From positions 1-5,860 of the forward strand of contig NZ_MSTI01000168.1 in the NCBI RefSeq assembly GCF_001949125.1: a DNA stretch of 5,860 nucleotides, in the 5' to 3' direction. Of the stretch, positions 5,640 to 5,860 are shown in pieces. The position numbers and the translations under genes were made by a program. The first letter of the stretch is position 1; every line of letters begins with the position of its first letter. Origin of the DNA: Deinococcus marmoris (lineage in GTDB: Bacteria > Deinococcota > Deinococci > Deinococcales > Deinococcaceae). The notes beneath the pieces are model-generated. The model ran no database searches, was not told the origin of the DNA, and worked only from the letters and a program-made list of their open reading frames with translations.

Positions 5640-5701
5640 CTTGAAAATCCGAACGAGCCTCGTTGAGCTGCGGCACGCAGGAAGAGCATCCTCTTTTCAA
5701 G
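5640..5701. repeat. Inverted repeat CTTGAAAA/TTTTCAAG enclosing a short palindrome
   Basis: Arms CTTGAAAA (5640-5647) and TTTTCAAG (5694-5701) are perfect over 8 bases with 46 bases between. Inside lies the palindrome AACGAG-C-CTCGTT (5652-5664). It lies in the 175-base gap after the CarD-like gene, in which I see no gene. No T-tract makes it a terminator; significance is uncertain. Confidence 0.35.
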
Positions 5702-5770
5702 CTGTCCCGGTCGTGGGAATTTGTTCATGACGAGAATGGACAGAAGAGAAACGGGTTACGAACATGGAGT

Positions 5771-5817
5771 CAAAAACAACAAAAAGCTGCCCCCCAACAT
5801 AAGTTGGGGGGCAGCTT
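5771..5817 (-). terminator. Strong intrinsic terminator for a minus-strand gene beyond the right edge
   Basis: AAGCTGCCCCCCAAC (5784-5798) and its exact complement (5803-5817) form a 15-bp perfect stem with loop ATAA. Read on the minus strand the stem runs into TTTTTGTTGTTTTTG (5771-5785). On the plus strand it is followed by GGGGAGATG, so it would stop minus-strand transcription only. No stop codon for a minus-strand gene is seen in 5818-5860, so that gene's end lies outside the window. Confidence 0.85.
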
Positions 5818-5860
5818 GGGGAGATGAACGACACTTCTGCACAGGGCAGAAGGAACACAC

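Noticed and set aside
5537..5728. Minus-strand open frame of 63 codons
   Set aside because: It partly overlaps the 3' end of the CarD-like gene, shows no family motif or clear ribosome-binding site, and is short enough to occur by chance.

Overview
The window looks like chromosomal DNA from a Deinococcus species. It is GC-rich. It carries an HU protein with the lysine/alanine-rich N-terminal tail typical of that genus, a degenerate PlsY-type acyltransferase paralogue, an IS701-like transposase remnant, and two gene starts where a -10 box sits only 7-9 bases from the ATG, as in the leaderless genes common in Deinococcus. The genus call rests on remembered family features; no search was run.

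Layout. Positions 1-364 (minus) hold the N-terminal part of an IS701-type transposase that runs off the left edge and is broken by a one-base deletion near 237-239. Positions 502-3242 (minus) hold a tight two-gene operon: a PlsY-like membrane protein, then 14 bases later a 715-residue membrane protein with a signal peptide, TPR-like repeats and about five membrane segments. A 168-base divergent promoter region (3243-3410) separates this operon from a ThiF/MoeB-type adenylyltransferase (3411-4178, plus) that lacks both zinc-binding CxxC pairs. An AT-rich stretch with a recognisable promoter leads into the HU gene (4384-4728, plus), which ends at a probable intrinsic terminator. A 376-base gene-free leader (4729-5104) follows. 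It holds a 10-base direct repeat, a perfect 9-bp inverted repeat and four imperfect 16-bp tandem units that end exactly at the start codon of a CarD-family regulator (5105-5608, plus). A strong hairpin at 5784-5817 has its T-tract on the minus strand, so a convergent minus-strand gene probably lies just beyond the right edge.

How the parts relate. PlsY-like and TPR proteins are probably co-transcribed and both sit in or act at the membrane, so an envelope role is a reasonable inference, but the exact job of either is unknown. HU (nucleoid compaction) and the CarD-like protein (RNA polymerase beta-subunit binding, promoter opening) are neighbouring transcription/chromatin genes but seem to be separate units. 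No complete defence system, CRISPR array, tRNA or rRNA was seen. The most unusual features are the leader of the CarD-like gene and the degenerate PlsY paired with the uncharacterised TPR membrane protein.
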